NCBI GenBank assembly: GCA_958295895.1
Contig: CATQHI010000007.1
Coordinates: 62,001 to 126,000, forward strand
Origin: Saprospiraceae bacterium
GTDB lineage: Bacteria > Bacteroidota > Bacteroidia > Chitinophagales > Saprospiraceae
Length of the DNA: 64,000 nucleotides
Direction: 5' to 3'
The notes under the pieces were generated by a model. It was given only the letters and a program-made list of their open reading frames with translations. It was not told the DNA's origin and searched no databases. Made by a program: the position numbers and the translations under genes. Position 1 is the first letter of the stretch; each line of letters opens with the position of its first letter. Below are positions 1 through 7,457 of the stretch, piece after piece.

Positions 1-505
1 AAAAGTCTGGAAGCGAAAACTCGGCCAAACCGGTTTCATAAACATCATTTGCAAGCTTCAAAACATCGCGTACGTCTTTCACCTGTATTCTTAAAATCCC
101 GTACTTTTCAACTGTACTCAATACAAGATTACTGGACATAAACTTCGTGAGACTGGATTTACTGACGCCAGGCTTCAACTTAACTCTTACAGTTTTGGTT
201 GGAAACATTTTAAAATCTCCCCCGGGAGCTAACGAGAGAGCCGAAGTTATTTGATCAGGATTTCGGCTCATTAATTTATTAATGGAGAAATCCAAACTTT
301 TTCCTTCTAGAACAGTGAATCCGTTACTGGACGACACCTGAACGTCTTTGAATTGTTTTGTAATGTCATCTATTGGAGCTTCAAAAGAAATGAAAGCGTC
401 ACTCGACTTGTAGACCGTAACCTTCTCGCTACCATTATAATAGTAATCCTGTGAATGCGCCGCCATAAATCCTAAACAGAGAAACAGAGCATATAGGTAT
501 TTCAT
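1..505 (-). CDS. secreted S8-type serine peptidase, N-terminal part only (runs off the window)
   Basis: Reading leftwards from an ATG, the frame stays open to the window edge, giving about 168 residues. It begins with a signal peptide (MKYLYALFLCLGFMAAHSQ). The later part, VRVKLKPGVSKSSLTKFM followed by LANDVYETGLAEFSLPDF, is the typical end of the N-terminal prodomain that precedes the subtilisin catalytic domain in many Bacteroidota peptidases. The catalytic Asp/His/Ser would lie outside the window, so the assignment rests on the prodomain alone. Its DNA is clearly AT-richer than everything from about 900 onwards, which suggests a different origin or a compositional boundary. A perfect 7-bp inverted repeat (550-568) lies about 45 bp upstream of the start. 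Confidence 0.6.
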   Translation of the reverse strand, partial: MKYLYALFLCLGFMAAHSQDYYYNGSEKVTVYKSSDAFISFEAPIDDITKQFKDVQVSSSNGFTVLEGKSLDFSINKLMSRNPDQITSALSLAPGGDFKMFPTKTVRVKLKPGVSKSSLTKFMSSNLVLSTVEKYGILRIQVKDVRDVLKLANDVYETGLAEFSLPDF

Positions 506-974
506 GATTAGTTGTATTGTATGTTTATCGAGATGTTGATTATGTGAGCATGTTCTCGCTCAGAACATTTAGTGAGGATTGATGTCAGTGCAAAAGTTTT
601 GTGCATCTTTTGATCTATCTTCACAAGTAGCCACAAGAATTCAATTATGTGGCATTTTATGCAAAATTCAAGATCAGCAACGCGGGTAGAAAAGAAAATT
701 TGCAAAGGCCTAGTAGAGTCGCTGCTAGGATTAAAGGCTTTGAGAAGCCATCGCTGTAGAGGACTACAAAACAGTTTATTAAGATCGAAGTAAATTTACA
801 GCTCTCAAAGATTGAAAGCAACAGATCAGAAAGAATCTGCAAAACTTTAACTAAACCCAACCATCCGGGGACGAAGCCACTCTTTTGGTGTACCCCCGGC
901 CATCCACCCCGCACCCGCGCCCCGCCGCCCCCGTGTCCCACTTTCCCCCCATCTTTACCGCGTAAATCTACCCC
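506..974. other. 469-bp intergenic region, AT-rich then GC-rich
   Basis: No credible gene is visible; the open frames here are short and have no family features. Two inverted repeats stand out: ATGTTCT/AGAACAT (550-568) and GCCACA/TGTGGC (630-653, 12-nt loop). Either could be an operator for the leftward protease gene or part of a small hairpin. From about 890 the sequence turns abruptly C-rich, and a copy of the dispersed GC motif lies at 911-927. The rightward promoter of the beta-barrel/trp operon must lie here, but no clear TAnnTTTG box can be picked. Confidence 0.4.
911..927 (-). repeat. dispersed GC motif, divergent copy
   Basis: On the minus strand this reads GGCGGGGCGCGGGTGC, a shortened variant of the window-wide consensus GGCGGGGCCGCAGGTGCAA. 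It lies about 50 bp upstream of the beta-barrel gene. Confidence 0.4.
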
Positions 975-1850
975 ATGCGCCTACTCCAGTACTGCCTGCT
1001 TCTCCTCCTCCCCGGCACCCTGCTCCACGCCCAGGAGTTCAGTGGAGGCTTCCGGGCCGGACTCAACTTCATCTCCTTCGATGCCGATGCGGAAATGGAC
1101 GCCGATGGTATGACGCTCGAAGAATTCAAGCGCACCACCGGCTTCCACGTCGGGGCCACCTTCGCCTTCGAGATTACGGATTTGGTGGGGCTCAAGGCCG
1201 ACCTGATGTACAGCCAGAAGGGCGGAGAGGTACTGTATGAGGGACCGTCGTACCTGTTTCTCTACGCGCCCGACGGACAGGCCGAACGCATCCAGGGTAG
1301 CCTGCAGAGTGAACGTGATGTGCTCAATAGCTACATCGACATCCCCATCGTGGCCTATTACCGGCTCGGACCGCTGGAACTAGAGGGCGGATTCAGCGCT
1401 GGCCTGCTGGTCAATAGCCGGGCATCGGGTTCTGCCTCCTACTCCAATACGGTAGACCCCCAGGGGCGGGGACTGGGCAACATCGTCTACAACTACGACT
1501 ACAATTACTTCGAGGACGTCACCGGACGGGCAGCCGTACTGGAGTTTTCCGATGGTGCCGGGGGGCTGGCCAATATACCGGCGGTGGTCAATGCCTATTA
1601 CAATTCCACCGACAGTCGCCCACTCTACCGCCGCCTGGATTTCGGTCTGGTAGGAGGCCTATCTTTTTTCCTCAACAACGGACTCTACCTCGGCGCCCGC
1701 TACCAACTGGGACTCACCGACACCACACGGGGCGAAAACGACCAGCGGCTGTATAAAGACCCCAGTAGCGGTGACGATACCCTCGAGTACAACACCGACA
1801 ACAAGGACTACAACCGCGTCATCCAGGCCAGCGTAGGCTTTCGTTTCTAG
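975..1850 (+). CDS. outer-membrane beta-barrel protein (PorT-like)
   Basis: The 291-residue product has a signal peptide of about 20 residues (MRLLQYCLLLLLPGTLLHAQ). The mature part opens with GFRAGLNF and ends with the beta-strand ASVGFRF, closing on Phe as expected for an outer-membrane barrel. Alternating hydrophobic strands and Tyr/Gly-rich turns fit the 'outer membrane beta-barrel' (OMP_b-brl_2/PorT-like) families of Bacteroidota. It ends 3 bp before trpD, so it is probably the first gene of that transcript, although no functional link with tryptophan synthesis is apparent. The substrate or role is unknown. Confidence 0.75.
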   Translation: MRLLQYCLLLLLPGTLLHAQEFSGGFRAGLNFISFDADAEMDADGMTLEEFKRTTGFHVGATFAFEITDLVGLKADLMYSQKGGEVLYEGPSYLFLYAPDGQAERIQGSLQSERDVLNSYIDIPIVAYYRLGPLELEGGFSAGLLVNSRASGSASYSNTVDPQGRGLGNIVYNYDYNYFEDVTGRAAVLEFSDGAGGLANIPAVVNAYYNSTDSRPLYRRLDFGLVGGLSFFLNNGLYLGARYQLGLTDTTRGENDQRLYKDPSSGDDTLEYNTDNKDYNRVIQASVGFRF

Positions 1851-1853
1851 GGT

Positions 1854-2843
1854 ATGCAGACGCTCCTTTCCCAACTCTACGCCCGTGAGCCGCTGAGTCG
1901 ACAGACCGCTTACCAGACTCTCCTGCGCATCGCCAACGGAGAGGCCGCCGATCTAGAGATTGCCGCCGTGGTCTCGGCCATCAACATGCGTCCACCCTAC
2001 CTGAGTGAGATCCAGGGTTTTCGTGACGCCATGCTAGAACTGTCCGTGCCACTCGACCTCGAAGAGCGCCAGACTACGGACATCGTCGGCACTGGGGGCG
2101 ACGGCAAGCATACCTTTAATATCAGTACACTCTCCTGCGTGGTGGTGGCCGGGGCGGGCTATCCGGTGACCAAGCACGGCAGCTACGGGGTAAGTAGTAA
2201 GGTAGGTAGCAGTGACGTGCTACTTGCCCTCGGCTACGAATTTACCAACGACCGTGACCGATTACTGGCCGATCTGGACCGCGCAGGTATCTGCTTTTTG
2301 CACGCTCCCCTCTTCCACCCGGCCATGAAAAACGTGGTACCGGTGCGCAAGGCTTTACGGGTACGCACCTTCTTTAACTTACTGGGCCCGCTTATCAATC
2401 CAGCTCGTCCGACCTACCAGCTCTTCGGTACCTACGACCGCAGTGTGAGCCGTATTTTCGACTACATCCTTCAGGGGGAAGCGGGGCGGGAGTACGCTAT
2501 CGTCCATGCCCTGGATGGCTACGACGAGATCAGCCTCACGGACGGGGCCAGTGTGCGGGGCCGCAGGAGGCAAAGACTACTGTACGCCCGCGATTTCGGG
2601 CTGGCTCCGATCACTGCCCCCCAACTTTATGGTGGGGATACGCCCGAAGAAGGAAAGGCCATCTTCCTCGCCGTGCTGGACGGAACAGCTACCGCAGCGC
2701 AGCAGAACGTAGTGTGTGCCAATGCCGGCCTGGCTATCCAAGTGATCCACCCGGAACGAAGTCTGACGGACTGCGTGGCCGAAGCCCGCGAGAGCATCGT
2801 GAGCGGACGGGCCCGGACCGTGCTGCGGAAATTACAGGACTAG
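1854..2843 (+). CDS. trpD: anthranilate phosphoribosyltransferase
   Basis: Transfers phosphoribose from PRPP to anthranilate, the second step of tryptophan synthesis. The 329-residue length is normal for the family. The PRPP-binding glycine loop GTGGD is at 79-83, the NIST segment at 89-92, and KHGSYGVSS at 107-115 corresponds to the KHGN-type anthranilate/PRPP motif. It follows the beta-barrel gene with a 3-bp gap and precedes trpC. No trpE, trpG, trpB or trpA is next to it, so the pathway genes must be split in this genome. No leader peptide with a tryptophan run was seen upstream. Confidence 0.95.
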   Translation: MQTLLSQLYAREPLSRQTAYQTLLRIANGEAADLEIAAVVSAINMRPPYLSEIQGFRDAMLELSVPLDLEERQTTDIVGTGGDGKHTFNISTLSCVVVAGAGYPVTKHGSYGVSSKVGSSDVLLALGYEFTNDRDRLLADLDRAGICFLHAPLFHPAMKNVVPVRKALRVRTFFNLLGPLINPARPTYQLFGTYDRSVSRIFDYILQGEAGREYAIVHALDGYDEISLTDGASVRGRRRQRLLYARDFGLAPITAPQLYGGDTPEEGKAIFLAVLDGTATAAQQNVVCANAGLAIQVIHPERSLTDCVAEARESIVSGRARTVLRKLQD

Positions 2844-2896
2844 CCCAACCCCCTGCGTAGTTTGCACCTTATACTGTGCGACTTACCTTACCGTAC

Positions 2897-3715
2897 ATGG
2901 AGAACATACTCGACCGCATCGTAGCCCACAAACGACTGGAAGTCGACCGCCGCCGCGCGCAGCACTCCGTAGAGGCGCTCATGGATAGTGCCGGCTACGG
3001 ACTCCAGCGACGTAGCCTCTGTAAGGCCATCGAAAACAGTAAGGACTTCGGCATCATCGCCGAGTTCAAGCGCAAATCGCCCAGTCAGCAGGACATCAAC
3101 CTGGCAGCCGATCCGGTAGTGGTAGCAAGGGGCTACGTGGAGGCCGGGGCGGCGGCTATCTCCTGCTTAACCGATGTGCAGTTCTTCGGGGCTAAGCCCG
3201 ACGACATCGACCGGGTGCGGGCGGCGGTGGAGGTGCCCATCATCCGCAAGGACTTCATCATCGACCGCTACCAGGTGCACGAGGCCCGGGCCATGGGGGC
3301 CGATGCGATCCTGCTTATCGCCACCTGCCTCAGCGCTGCCCAGCTCGACGAACTGGCCGAGGAGGCGGGCGAGCTGGGTATGCAGGTAGTCTGCGAGGTG
3401 CACGACGAGGACGAGGTGGCTAAGATCAGTCCGAGCGTAGACATCATCGGCGTCAATAACCGTGATCTGGGCACCTTCAAGGTCGACATCAGCCGTAGCC
3501 TGGAGCTCGAACCCATCCTGCCGCCCGGCATTCTACGTATTTCCGAGAGTGGGATCGAGGACCCGCAGTCCATCGTCAAGCTGCGCCGCGAGAAATTCAG
3601 GGGCTTCCTGATCGGCACCTACTTTATGCGGCAGGCCGATCCGGGGCAGGCCTGCGCGGACTTCATCCGTAAGACCCACACCATTCACGATACCTATAAG
3701 GACGCCATTGCATGA
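2897..3715 (+). CDS. trpC: indole-3-glycerol phosphate synthase
   Basis: Closes the indole ring from carboxyphenylamino-deoxyribulose phosphate. I chose the ATG at 2897 (MENILDRIVAHK, 272 residues). An in-frame GTG 21 bp upstream would add residues not expected in the family. The TIM-barrel landmarks are in order: IIAEFKRKSPS (53-63) with the active-site lysines, IIRKDF (115-120) with the catalytic Lys118, Glu168 in VCEVHD, VNNRDL (186-191), and SESG (216-219). The last codons overlap trpF by 4 bp, which indicates translational coupling. Confidence 0.93.
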   Translation: MENILDRIVAHKRLEVDRRRAQHSVEALMDSAGYGLQRRSLCKAIENSKDFGIIAEFKRKSPSQQDINLAADPVVVARGYVEAGAAAISCLTDVQFFGAKPDDIDRVRAAVEVPIIRKDFIIDRYQVHEARAMGADAILLIATCLSAAQLDELAEEAGELGMQVVCEVHDEDEVAKISPSVDIIGVNNRDLGTFKVDISRSLELEPILPPGILRISESGIEDPQSIVKLRREKFRGFLIGTYFMRQADPGQACADFIRKTHTIHDTYKDAIA

Positions 3716-4368
3716 AAGTGAAGGTCTGCGGGATGCGCGAGCCCGACAACATCGCCGCCGTCAACGGCCTGGGAGTCGACTACCTGGGACTCGTCTTTCA
3801 CCCCGCCTCTCCCCGCTTCGCCGGCGACCCCGCCCTGGGCGAGTGGATCGGTGAGAATGAGGACCTCTTTGAACGCACCGAACTGGTCGGTGTGTTCGTC
3901 AATGCCGAGATTGACTACGTCCTAAATACGGTACACGATTACCACCTCGACTGGGTGCAGCTACACGGCAACGAGAGCCCCGGCTACTGCCAGGAACTCA
4001 AACTGCTGTGGAGTGTCAATACGCTGCGGAAAGCTAGTATTTGTAAGGCCTTTTCGATTACTCCCGACTTCAATTTCAACGACACGAATGGGTACGCGGG
4101 TAGCTGTCCGCTTTTTGTCTTCGACACCGGGGGCAGGGGACAGGCTGGGGGTACGGGTGCGCAGTGGGACTGGAATAAGCTGGAGGAATACAACAGTCCG
4201 GTGCCCTTTCTGCTGAGCGGGGGAATAGGGCCGGGGGATGCTCGGGCGATAAAAATGCTAGATCACCCGCAACTACGGGGGGTGGATGTGAATAGTATGT
4301 TTGAGACGGAGCCGGGGATTAAGGATGTAGAGGTGCTGCGGGGGTTTGTGGGGGAGCTTAGGTCCTAA
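3712..4368 (+). CDS. trpF: phosphoribosylanthranilate isomerase
   Basis: Catalyses the Amadori rearrangement between the TrpD and TrpC steps. The catalytic Cys6 (KVCGM) and Asp138 (FVFDTGG) are present, as are QLHGNE (83-88) and the phosphate-binding FLLSGGIGP (167-175). The length, 218 residues, is normal. The start overlaps the trpC stop in an ATGA arrangement. The gene ends the trp block; two tandem hairpins follow within 60 bp and may limit readthrough into the DUF2520 gene. Confidence 0.93.
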   Translation: MKVKVCGMREPDNIAAVNGLGVDYLGLVFHPASPRFAGDPALGEWIGENEDLFERTELVGVFVNAEIDYVLNTVHDYHLDWVQLHGNESPGYCQELKLLWSVNTLRKASICKAFSITPDFNFNDTNGYAGSCPLFVFDTGGRGQAGGTGAQWDWNKLEEYNSPVPFLLSGGIGPGDARAIKMLDHPQLRGVDVNSMFETEPGIKDVEVLRGFVGELRS

Positions 4369-4382
4369 CGTTTATAATTAGC

Positions 4383-4423
4383 GCAGCCGGAGGCTGCATT
4401 TTTCTGGCGCAGCCGGAGGCTGC
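4383..4423. repeat. two tandem GCAGCC hairpins
   Basis: GCAGCC-GGA-GGCTGC occurs twice (4383-4397 and 4409-4423), each with the same flanks (GCGCA upstream, ATT downstream). The same hairpin type occurs in cruciform elements near 16.3 kb and 55.0 kb. It fills most of the gap between trpF and the next start codon and lacks a T-run, so it is not a classical terminator. Confidence 0.7.
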
Positions 4424-4437
4424 ATTGTACTGGAACC

Positions 4438-5253
4438 TTGCTGAACACCGCTATCATTGGTACTGGACACCTGGCCTGGCACCTCAGCCAGGTGCTACCC
4501 GGGCGGGTGGTGGTAGTATCTCGTAGTCCTGTAGAATCATCCGACTGGCCGGTACCTATCCTAGCTTACGACGAACTGCAAAGCTACGAGCTCACCGCGG
4601 TATTCCTAGCCGTACCGGACAACACGATTGCGGGAGTAAGTAGCGTACTGAGCGAACTCCTTCCCCCTACCCTACCCATCTTCCATACCAGCGGCGCCAC
4701 CCCCATCGACCGTATCGACCCATACTTTCAGCACCGGGGGGTGCTCTGGCCCATCCGCTCGCTGCGCCGGGGTGAGCCGGTGACTGACTGGCGCGATCTA
4801 CCCCTGGTTTTCTTCGCGAGCGATCCTCCTACCCGGGCTTACATCACCGAGCTGGCCGATCAGCTCAGTGACACCACGGCCTACCTGGACGATACCCAAC
4901 GCGCCCAACTCCACCTTGCGGCGGTGTTTTCCAACAACTTCGTCACGGCGCTCTACGACGTGGCCCACCAACTCTGCCAGCAGCACGATATCCCCTTCGA
5001 GCTACTGCTGCCCATCATCCGTAATACCGCCGCCCAGCAGGACGGCACCCCACCCCGCGCCCGCCAGACCGGTGCCGCCGCCCGCGGAGATACCGCCACC
5101 ATCGAGCGTCACCTTTCCCTACTCACCGATCCTACCTACCACGATCTCTACCAAAGCCTGACCGACTTAATCCTCCAGTACCGGCTGCCCCAGCACCACC
5201 CGCACCTCGGGCGTGATGCGCACGATGACCTTGAGGATGAGGGGGTCGCGTAA
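4438..5253 (+). CDS. Rossmann-fold oxidoreductase-like protein with DUF2520 domain
   Basis: The N-terminus IIGTGHLAWHL (residues 5-15) is a dinucleotide-binding turn. IFHTSGATPID and the later FSNNFVTALYDVA match the Rossmann-like plus DUF2520 proteins (ProC/6-phosphogluconate dehydrogenase-like fold) common in Bacteroidota. The substrate is unknown. The only plausible start is TTG; no ATG lies upstream of the Rossmann motif. The usual domain ends near LILQYR, and the last 20 or so residues run into a convergent gene, giving an 87-bp overlap. That tail (QHHPHLGRDAHDDLEDEG) is probably a by-product of the overlap. Confidence 0.75.
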   Translation: MLNTAIIGTGHLAWHLSQVLPGRVVVVSRSPVESSDWPVPILAYDELQSYELTAVFLAVPDNTIAGVSSVLSELLPPTLPIFHTSGATPIDRIDPYFQHRGVLWPIRSLRRGEPVTDWRDLPLVFFASDPPTRAYITELADQLSDTTAYLDDTQRAQLHLAAVFSNNFVTALYDVAHQLCQQHDIPFELLLPIIRNTAAQQDGTPPRARQTGAAARGDTATIERHLSLLTDPTYHDLYQSLTDLILQYRLPQHHPHLGRDAHDDLEDEGVA

Positions 5254-5586
5254 GGGTGCCCGCGTCTGTCGCTGTAGCCGGTAGGCGGTGCGGATCGCGG
5301 TGAAGACCATGGTCAGCGCCGTTTCTCCCTTGTGCGCCACCAGCCGTTCCTTGATGGCTTCCTCGTTCCAGTCACTGTGCTGCCCCAGTAGTTCGACATT
5401 AAGCGAAGGGCTTAGCGCCAGGGCCATGGAGAAGCTGGTGATCTCTAGACCGTAGGTGCCAAGTGTAGGAAAGATGTCTAGCCAGTCTTCGATTAGCTTA
5501 TTAGTTCTATCCTTGGTGCCTTCGCCAACGGTGGTGGCTAGTCCGGCTACTGCTTTGCGGGCGCTGTCTAGGATTTCTTCTAGCAT
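5167..5586 (-). CDS. conserved hypothetical protein, 139 aa
   Basis: No family is recognised with certainty. The product begins with an amphipathic helix (MLEEILDSARKAVAGLATT), has a central DWLDIFPTLGTYGLEITSF segment, and ends in beta-strand-like ILKVIVRITPEVRVVLGQ. There is no signal peptide or membrane segment. It is considered real because its composition is protein-like throughout and it fills a slot between two convergent or divergent blocks. Its 3' end overlaps the end of the DUF2520 gene by 87 bp. Confidence 0.6.
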   Translation of the reverse strand: MLEEILDSARKAVAGLATTVGEGTKDRTNKLIEDWLDIFPTLGTYGLEITSFSMALALSPSLNVELLGQHSDWNEEAIKERLVAHKGETALTMVFTAIRTAYRLQRQTRAPLRDPLILKVIVRITPEVRVVLGQPVLED

Positions 5587-5646
5587 GTTTGAGGAAGCTT
5601 AGTGAGCAAGATACACCCCATAGCGCAGCCACAGCCACAATTTGCC

Positions 5647-5722
5647 GTCTAACGAGCCGAAGGCGACCTACCCGCGCAGCGGTCTACCCAGCGACAGCCG
5701 GTCTAACGAGCGAAGCGATCTA
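5647..5722. repeat. tandem hairpins punctuated by GTCTAAC/GGTCTA
   Basis: GTCTAACGAGCCGAAGGCGA, then CGCGCAGCGGTCTAC, then GGTCTAACGAGCGAAGCGA form a row of short hairpins with GAAG-type loops. The same punctuation words appear in the elements at 44.9 kb and 51.4 kb. The row lies between the hypothetical gene and the promoter region of rplU. Confidence 0.65.
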
Positions 5723-5778
5723 ATTTTTCCCTATCTTCGCGCCCCCAAATCATTTTCATCACCAACATCCCCCTACAG

Positions 5779-6093
5779 ATGTTTGCAATCGTAACCATAG
5801 CCGGTCAGCAATTCAAAGTTGAGGAAGGTCAGGAGATCTTCGTCCACCGGCTAGAAGCCCAGGCTGGCGACTCCGTCAGCTTCGATGCGGTGCACCTCCT
5901 CGCCGATGGCGATGACGTCACCGTCGGCACGCCGATGCTCAGTGGCGCCCTCATCGGTGCTACCGTCGTTGACCCCCTCGTCAAAGGAGACAAAGTCATT
6001 GTCTTCAAGAAGAAGCGCCGCAAGGGCTACCGCCTCAAGAAGGGCCACCGCCAGCAGTACACGAAGCTCAAGATCGACTCCATCGCCGGCTAA
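5779..6093 (+). CDS. rplU: 50S ribosomal protein bL21
   Basis: Large-subunit protein that binds 23S rRNA. The 104-residue length and the start MFAIVTIAGQQFKVEEGQ are typical, and the basic C-terminal half (KKKRRKGYRLKKGHRQQYT) contains the rRNA-binding signature. It is followed after 42 bp by bL27, the usual order. A weak TATCTTCG box lies about 40 bp upstream of the start and could be the -7 element. In some Bacteroidota bL21 carries a C-terminal extension; here it is the plain short form and the extension is on bL27. Confidence 0.97.
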   Translation: MFAIVTIAGQQFKVEEGQEIFVHRLEAQAGDSVSFDAVHLLADGDDVTVGTPMLSGALIGATVVDPLVKGDKVIVFKKKRRKGYRLKKGHRQQYTKLKIDSIAG

Positions 6094-6135
6094 CCCCCCT
6101 AACCTCCCCCTCCTAACCCCTCAAATAATAATATC

Positions 6136-6990
6136 ATGGCACATAAGAAAGGTGTAGGTAGTACCGACAACGGCCGCGACAGCCACTCCAAACGACTCGG
6201 CGTCAAACTTTTCGGCGGCCAGGCCGCTACGGCCGGCAACATCATTATCCGCCAGCGCGGTACCAAGTACCACCCCGGTGAAAATGTTTACATGGGTAAG
6301 GACTTCACCCTCCACGCCAAAGTAGACGGTAAGGTCACCTTCCGCAAGAGCCGCCTCAACCGCATGTACGTCAGCATCGACCCCAACACTTCGAATGACG
6401 ACGCACGGGCACAGCCGTCGGCGGGGCCGCAGGTGCAACGCAGTAGCCAACAGCAACCAGTTGCAACCGCTACCGCAAGTACTGGCAATGCGTCCACTGA
6501 GGAAAATGCTACTAGCGAGGTAGACGCTACCCTGACGGGCACCACCACCGAAGGTCCGGTGCACATCGACGACGCCCCCGAGATGCCCAGCGTGGCCCCC
6601 GGTATTACCGACGAGGCCGAACTGGCCGTAGCCGATAACCCCGAAGACGAAGCGCTCAATACCGCTGACTACACCGGTAGTGACCTGCCGCAGTACGAAG
6701 TACTCCCCAGCGGTCGCAAGATTGAGCTCGACGACCTCACCGTCATCGAGGGCGTAGGCCCGGCCATCGCCGGCCTGCTCAGCGCCAGCGGTATCGACAG
6801 CTGGCAGGCGCTAGCCGATGCAGACGCCGATTTCATTCAGGGCATCCTCAACGATGCCGGTCCCAACTACTCCGTCCACAACCCCGCTACCTGGAAGCAG
6901 CAGGCCGCCCTGGCCGCCGCCGGTAACTGGGACGAGCTGGAGCAGCTACAACAGCAGCTCGATGGGGGTAAGGAATCTAGCGACGCATAA
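6136..6990 (+). CDS. rpmA: 50S ribosomal protein bL27 fused to a C-terminal helix-hairpin-helix-like domain
   Basis: Residues 1-85 are a complete bL27: [10 protein letters not shown], then [18 protein letters not shown] (12-29), then the beta-rich core ending near YVSIDP. Normal bL27 is about 85 residues; this product has 284. An acidic, Ser/Thr/Ala-rich linker (about 86-196) leads to a folded-looking end (198-275) with [13 protein letters not shown] and [20 protein letters not shown]. This end resembles the helix-hairpin-helix/DUF4332-like domains that bind nucleic acid. The linker includes an exact copy of the dispersed GC motif, encoding SAGPQVQ. A strong terminator follows. That the fused domain acts on rRNA or DNA is inference. 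Confidence 0.9.
   Translation: MAHKKGVGSTDNGRDSHSKRLGVKLFGGQAATAGNIIIRQRGTKYHPGENVYMGKDFTLHAKVDGKVTFRKSRLNRMYVSIDPNTSNDDARAQPSAGPQVQRSSQQQPVATATASTGNASTEENATSEVDATLTGTTTEGPVHIDDAPEMPSVAPGITDEAELAVADNPEDEALNTADYTGSDLPQYEVLPSGRKIELDDLTVIEGVGPAIAGLLSASGIDSWQALADADADFIQGILNDAGPNYSVHNPATWKQQAALAAAGNWDELEQLQQQLDGGKESSDA
6420..6438 (+). repeat. dispersed GC motif, exact consensus copy
   Basis: GGCGGGGCCGCAGGTGCAA, 19 of 19. It lies inside the coding sequence of the bL27 fusion linker and is read in frame as AGPQVQ. Confidence 0.8.
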
Positions 6991-7017
6991 TTAGCGTACT
7001 TCCTTTCGTTCCCCTAA

Positions 7018-7052
7018 GGCCGACCGAAACGACCCGTTTCGGCCGGCTTTTT
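7018..7052 (+). terminator. intrinsic terminator of the bL21-bL27 transcript
   Basis: GCCGACCGAAACG, a short loop, and CGTTTCGGCCGGC form a long, nearly perfect stem followed by five T. It starts about 30 bp after the bL27 stop codon. Confidence 0.85.
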
Positions 7053-7102
7053 GCATTCGCGGGGGTAGGCTTCAACCATCCTCCAGTCCAGCCGTTTCTA
7101 TG

Positions 7103-7309
7103 AGTCCACACGTCACCCCGACCACTGGTTGACCCTACAGTTTATATAAATTAGGAAGTGACTTCGGGCTGTCTAGGGCGGGCCTCAGACCCTTCGACTT
7201 GTCAGGGTTCTCCTCCGGGAGCAAGGGGATTACTGAACCAGTCCAGCTATCCTAACCATGTTTTTATGAGGAGTCAAACCACTCCTGGAGGTGTCGTGTG
7301 GACTTTTTT
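7103..7309 (+). ncRNA. candidate 6S-like small RNA (long imperfect hairpin with terminal stem and T-run)
   Basis: The two ends are complementary: AGTCCACACG (7103-7112) pairs with CGTGTGGACT (7295-7304), and the stem continues with CACC (7114-7117)/GGTG (7090 block, 7290-7293). Further inside, TGGTTGAC (7126-7133) pairs with GTCAAACCA (7273-7281) with one bulge, and TTAGGA (7151-7156) pairs with TCCTAA (7250-7255). A loosely pairing AT-rich stretch lies between these last two helices. GGGCTG (7166-7171) pairs with CAGTCC (7239-7244), and small hairpins cap the structure. The 3' arm is followed by six T. A ~200-nt rod with an AT-rich central bubble and an intrinsic terminator is the 6S RNA architecture. 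No coding potential is evident. The family assignment is inference. Confidence 0.5.
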
Positions 7310-7312
7310 ACT

Positions 7313-7320
7313 TACTTTTG
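7313..7320 (+). promoter_or_regulatory. -7 box (TACTTTTG) for the DEAD-box helicase gene
   Basis: It matches the Bacteroidota TAnnTTTG element directly after the T-run of the candidate small RNA. No TTG lies at the ideal distance upstream. It would give the helicase mRNA an untranslated leader of about 130 nt, long for this window. Confidence 0.5.
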
Positions 7321-7457
7321 CGCCGCGAGCCGGGACCCGTTAGCTTCTCTCCGATCCACGCCTCGCCCCTATGACCGTACTTCCGGCATAGCACCATTCG
7401 GACCGAAGCTACTTTCCCCCTGCGACCACCCCGTGGTCCAACCCTTCCTATATTCCT

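Noticed and set aside
657-941. 94-codon leftward frame in the left intergenic region
   Set aside because: Starts in GC-rich motif DNA and shows no conserved pattern; the hydrophobic stretch is probably due to AT-rich sequence.
1854-4368. Tryptophan attenuator or T-box upstream of the trp genes
   Set aside because: No Trp-rich leader peptide and no alternative terminator hairpins were found upstream of trpD, which is 3 bp from the previous gene.
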